DNA of 64,000 nt. It comes from Caproicibacter sp047833665. Lineage in GTDB: Bacteria > Bacillota > Clostridia > Oscillospirales > Acutalibacteraceae. The stretch's first letter is position 1. The number at the start of each line of letters is the position of its first letter. A model generated the notes under the pieces. The model did not search any database. It saw nothing but the letters and a program-made list of their open reading frames with translations, and had not been told where the DNA came from. Where the stretch lies: contig CP181261.1 of the NCBI GenBank assembly GCA_047833665.1, positions 310,001-374,000 on the forward strand. The letters run 5' to 3'. Both the position numbers and the translations under genes were made by a program. Positions 61,941 to 64,000 of this stretch are shown piece after piece.

Positions 61941-62093
61941 TTACTGAATGGAACAATCCAGGTAATGCTCAAGATCTTCCTCGTCCTTCTTTTTCTTTTC
62001 AAAAAACAGAACGATCGAAACCGCCACGGCAACCATTGCAGCAACCGAGGACAGAATTGTAAGCAGTAGATTCAGCTTTCCGGTATTCTTCAA
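61941..62093 (-). CDS. 50-residue single-helix membrane protein
   Basis: A short gene with a TTG start seven bases after GGAGGT. The protein has one membrane helix (about 8-29) followed by a charged FEKKKKDEEDLEHYL tail; about half of it is hydrophobic. Its promoter (TTGACA-17-TATGAT) and terminator are in place, which supports a real gene. No family is recognised. It lies between spoVAE and rpsT. Confidence 0.7.
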   Translation of the reverse strand: MKNTGKLNLLLTILSSVAAMVAVAVSIVLFFEKKKKDEEDLEHYLDCSIQ

Positions 62094-62140
62094 AGCGAGC
62101 ACCTCCGTATGCACGATGGCCTAAAAATCCGTCCATACCC

Positions 62141-62169
62141 ATCATAGTCAAAAAGAGGGAAAATGTCAA
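62141..62169 (-). promoter_or_regulatory. Promoter of the 50-residue membrane protein gene
   Basis: On the minus strand TTGACA (62164-62169) and TATGAT (62141-62146) are 17 bases apart. Confidence 0.75.
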
Positions 62170-62197
62170 TTGCCCGGCGGGGAAACGGGCGGATAGT

Positions 62198-62226
62198 AAA
62201 AAAGCAGGGCTTGCCGCTCTGCTTTT
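62198..62226 (-). terminator. rpsT terminator
   Basis: On the minus strand AAAAGCAGAGC pairs with GCCCTGCTTTT around a five-base loop, followed by more T. Confidence 0.85.
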
Positions 62227-62247
62227 GCTTTACGCGAAGAGGGGATT

Positions 62248-62511
62248 TTATGCCTTCGCCGCGTTCAGTTTGCGGGCAAGAGCCGATTTTTTCCTTGCCG
62301 CGTTATTTTTGTGCAGGATTCCCTTGGCCACCGCTTGGTCAATTCTTTTTATGGCGAACCTTACTTTTTCCGCACAGTCTGCATCACCGTTTTCCACAGC
62401 TAGAACGGCCTTCTTTATATCCGTCTTTAGTTCCGCGGTAGCGGACTTGTTTCTCATGGTTCTGGTGGCGATAACTCTCACACGCTTTTTCGCTGATTTA
62501 ATATTAGGCAT
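62248..62511 (-). CDS. rpsT: 30S ribosomal protein S20
   Basis: An 87-residue 30S protein. MPNIKSAKKRVRVIATRT, NKSATAELKTDIKKA and the ending KNNAARKKSALARKLN are the family motifs. The ATG at 62511 follows AAAGGAGG; the long frame from 62652 reads through the promoter. It is divergent from gpr, as in many Firmicutes. Confidence 0.98.
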   Translation of the reverse strand: MPNIKSAKKRVRVIATRTMRNKSATAELKTDIKKAVLAVENGDADCAEKVRFAIKRIDQAVAKGILHKNNAARKKSALARKLNAAKA

Positions 62512-62545
62512 TGTTCTACCTCCTTTACGCATAGTTTTACAATTA

Positions 62546-62574
62546 ATATTATCATTGATACGCTCAAAAAGCAA
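62546..62574 (-). promoter_or_regulatory. rpsT promoter
   Basis: On the minus strand TTGCTT (62569-62574) and TAATAT (62546-62551), 17 bases apart. It shares the short divergent region with gpr. Confidence 0.65.
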
Positions 62575-62600
62575 GATATTTTTGATGAAAGAAGGGAAGA

Positions 62601-63419
62601 ATGAAAATGAACTACCGCACAGACTTAGCACTGGAGTCCACGGAGCCTGCAAAACAGGTGCGAACGGAAAAGGATGGCTGTGTCATCACCCGCATTGACG
62701 ACAACGGAAGTACCTATGTAACCATGGAGGTTCCTGCGATTTCAGACAATATCGATTCTAACAACTCCCTGCTTCAGCTTGTTGTTTCTGAACTGGAGAA
62801 CCTACTGCCGGAGGAAGGGACAATCCTTGCCGCAGGGCTTGGCAACCGTTCCATGACCCCGGATGCGCTGGGACCGCTCGCTGCGGAGGAAATTTTGGCA
62901 ACGCGATACATTAAAGGGGAATTGGCACGCGTTACGGGGCTGGATGGACTGCGGCCGGTTGCGGTTATCAGTCCCGGGGTGCTCGGCTGCACGGGAATGG
63001 AGGCGTTTGAGGTTCTGCGCGCCGTTGTGGGGGAGATTAAACCCGCGGCGGTTGTCACCGTGGATGCCTTGGCAGCCCGCAACCCGTCGCGGCTGGGGTG
63101 CACGGTCCAGCTCAGCTCCGCAGGAATTTCACCCGGCTCCGGTGTGGGCAATTCCCGTCCGCGCATTGACAGGGAAACACTGGGAGTACCGGTGATCAGC
63201 ATGGGAATTCCCACTGTTGTGGATGTGGCAACCCTTGCGGCAGATTTGCTTGGCCGTGACGGGCCTCAGGAGAAAATCGCGCCGAGGGGTGCGCCCATGA
63301 TGGTGACTCCACGGGAAGTGGATCTTATCATTAGCCGAGGTGCGCGTCTTCTTGCCATGGGCATTAACCGAGCGGCCAATCCGAGCTTGAGTGTGGAGGA
63401 ATTTGAGGCACTAACATGA
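62601..63419 (+). CDS. gpr: Germination protease GPR
   Basis: A 272-residue protease that degrades small acid-soluble spore proteins at germination. It keeps the RTDLALES processing-site region near residue 6, AAGLGNRSMTPDALGP near 78, SPGVLGCTGMEA near 124 and the active-site region VDALAARNPSRLGCTVQLSSAGISPGSGVGN near 154. The propeptide is only about 6-8 residues, shorter than in Bacillus. It starts at ATG 62601 or 62607, with a GAAGGGA site between 4 and 10 bases upstream. It is shorter than the Bacillus enzyme (about 370). Confidence 0.94.
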   Translation: MKMNYRTDLALESTEPAKQVRTEKDGCVITRIDDNGSTYVTMEVPAISDNIDSNNSLLQLVVSELENLLPEEGTILAAGLGNRSMTPDALGPLAAEEILATRYIKGELARVTGLDGLRPVAVISPGVLGCTGMEAFEVLRAVVGEIKPAAVVTVDALAARNPSRLGCTVQLSSAGISPGSGVGNSRPRIDRETLGVPVISMGIPTVVDVATLAADLLGRDGPQEKIAPRGAPMMVTPREVDLIISRGARLLAMGINRAANPSLSVEEFEALT

Positions 63420-63503
63420 ACGTTTCTAATACGGGGAGGAATGTCCAAGGAATGAAACCTTATGTCTTCGCATAAAAATAGGTATAACATGCGGAGGCAG
63501 GAT

Positions 63504-64000
63504 ATGAAAAAGGGAACGGAACGAATCATGGAAATTATATCGGTGCTGCTTGTTGCTTTGGCAGTCATGTGTGTGTCGGTTCGGCTTCCGGATGAAGTCG
63601 GCACAAATACTGCGGTTACGGCCGCAGAGTTTATTCTGCCCCATGGCGCGGCGGATGGATATAAAAGTGCGGAAGAGCAGGATGACACCCTGTCATCCTC
63701 TTCCAATGCACCTCAGAAAAGTTCCTCGCCGGACTCTTCTGATCAAACATCTTCTGCTGAACCGAAATCCGAATCAGCATCATCGGAATCTAATAACTCC
63801 ACCCCGTCCTCTTCCGGAACAGAATCTACTGCCAGCGACGTGGAGGAAATGTGCATCAGCACCGGCGGCAGTCAGTATGAAAACATCTGGGTGAAAAATA
63901 CCAATCAGCACCATGCCATTGACATTGGGGAGGAACTGCAGAAACAGCCGGATATCAAAATTCAGAAAAACGCCGAACCGCAGGTGTTAATCTACCATAC
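63504..64000 (+). CDS. spoIIP: Stage II sporulation protein P, N-terminal part (runs off the window)
   Basis: The first 165 or so codons of SpoIIP, the amidase and endopeptidase of engulfment. The ATG at 63504 follows GGAGG by six bases. A membrane helix (about 9-27) is followed by a long Ser-rich linker (about 62-115), and the catalytic domain is just beginning with QVLIYHT at the window edge, the start of the metal-binding LIYHTHT motif. It follows gpr by 84 bases, the conserved Firmicutes order. Confidence 0.93.
   Translation, partial: MKKGTERIMEIISVLLVALAVMCVSVRLPDEVGTNTAVTAAEFILPHGAADGYKSAEEQDDTLSSSSNAPQKSSSPDSSDQTSSAEPKSESASSESNNSTPSSSGTESTASDVEEMCISTGGSQYENIWVKNTNQHHAIDIGEELQKQPDIKIQKNAEPQVLIYH

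Overview
The window looks like the chromosome of a spore-forming member of the Clostridia, probably in the Oscillospirales/Ruminococcaceae neighbourhood. The 16S and 23S genes, the mixed base composition and the Firmicutes gene orders (rimP-nusA-rnpM-ylxQ-infB-rbfA-nrnA-truB-ribF-rpsO-pnp; rpsT divergent from gpr-spoIIP) support this. Sporulation and germination genes are spread along the window: a SleB-type hydrolase, spoVT, a gerA-type receptor operon, spoVAE, gpr and spoIIP. I identified families by reading translated motifs; no database search was run.

Layout. 1-1.25 kb: the 3' part of a SleB-like hydrolase gene is followed by a perfect 303-bp tandem copy of its own end. 1.4-6.7 kb: rRNA operon with 16S, tRNA-Ala, tRNA-Ile and 23S, but no 5S before the terminators. 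7.1-9.9 kb: a zinc-ribbon membrane protein and a two-gene ABC exporter. 10.0-10.13 kb: a 5S gene with its own promoter; an ISL3-type element (10176-11557) sits in the T-run of its terminator. 11.6-15.0 kb: aroF, bioY with a BirA-type operator and a coupled DUF1284 gene, an orphan second BirA-type operator, then rplM-rpsI. 15.5-17.5 kb: a G5/3D-domain cell-wall protein and a small membrane protein. 17.7-21.6 kb: rpe and four genes for a reduced and divergent Rnf-like membrane complex. 21.7-24.1 kb: a lipoprotein, spoVT and a compact DDE insertion sequence flanked by 26-bp direct repeats. 24.2-35.0 kb: the long translation and RNA-metabolism operon from rimP to pnp.

35.0-42.7 kb: an Xre regulator, proBA, a membrane protein of unknown role, three small unknown genes on the minus strand, a YfcE-type phosphodiesterase, a phosphohexomutase and a lipoprotein. 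42.8-46.3 kb (minus): a short-chain dehydrogenase with an apparent frameshift, asnB and a CpXC protein. 46.4-49.0 kb: a small unknown gene coupled to mnmA, then a cation-diffusion transporter. 49.2-52.5 kb (minus): galK-galT-galE. 52.7-56.7 kb: germinant receptor operon (A, C, a small membrane protein, B). 56.9-59.7 kb: secA. 59.8-64.0 kb: an Fe-S flavoprotein, a HAD phosphatase, spoVAE, a 50-residue membrane protein, rpsT, gpr and the start of spoIIP, which runs off the window.

The most unusual content is the Rnf-like cluster at 18.4-21.6 kb. It keeps the order C-D-E-A but lacks rnfG and rnfB, and its membrane subunits have lost the cysteines that hold the intramembrane iron-sulfur centre in known Rnf/Nqr complexes. 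Next in interest are the orphan BirA-type operator, the 26-bp target duplication, the detached 5S gene and the 303-bp duplication.
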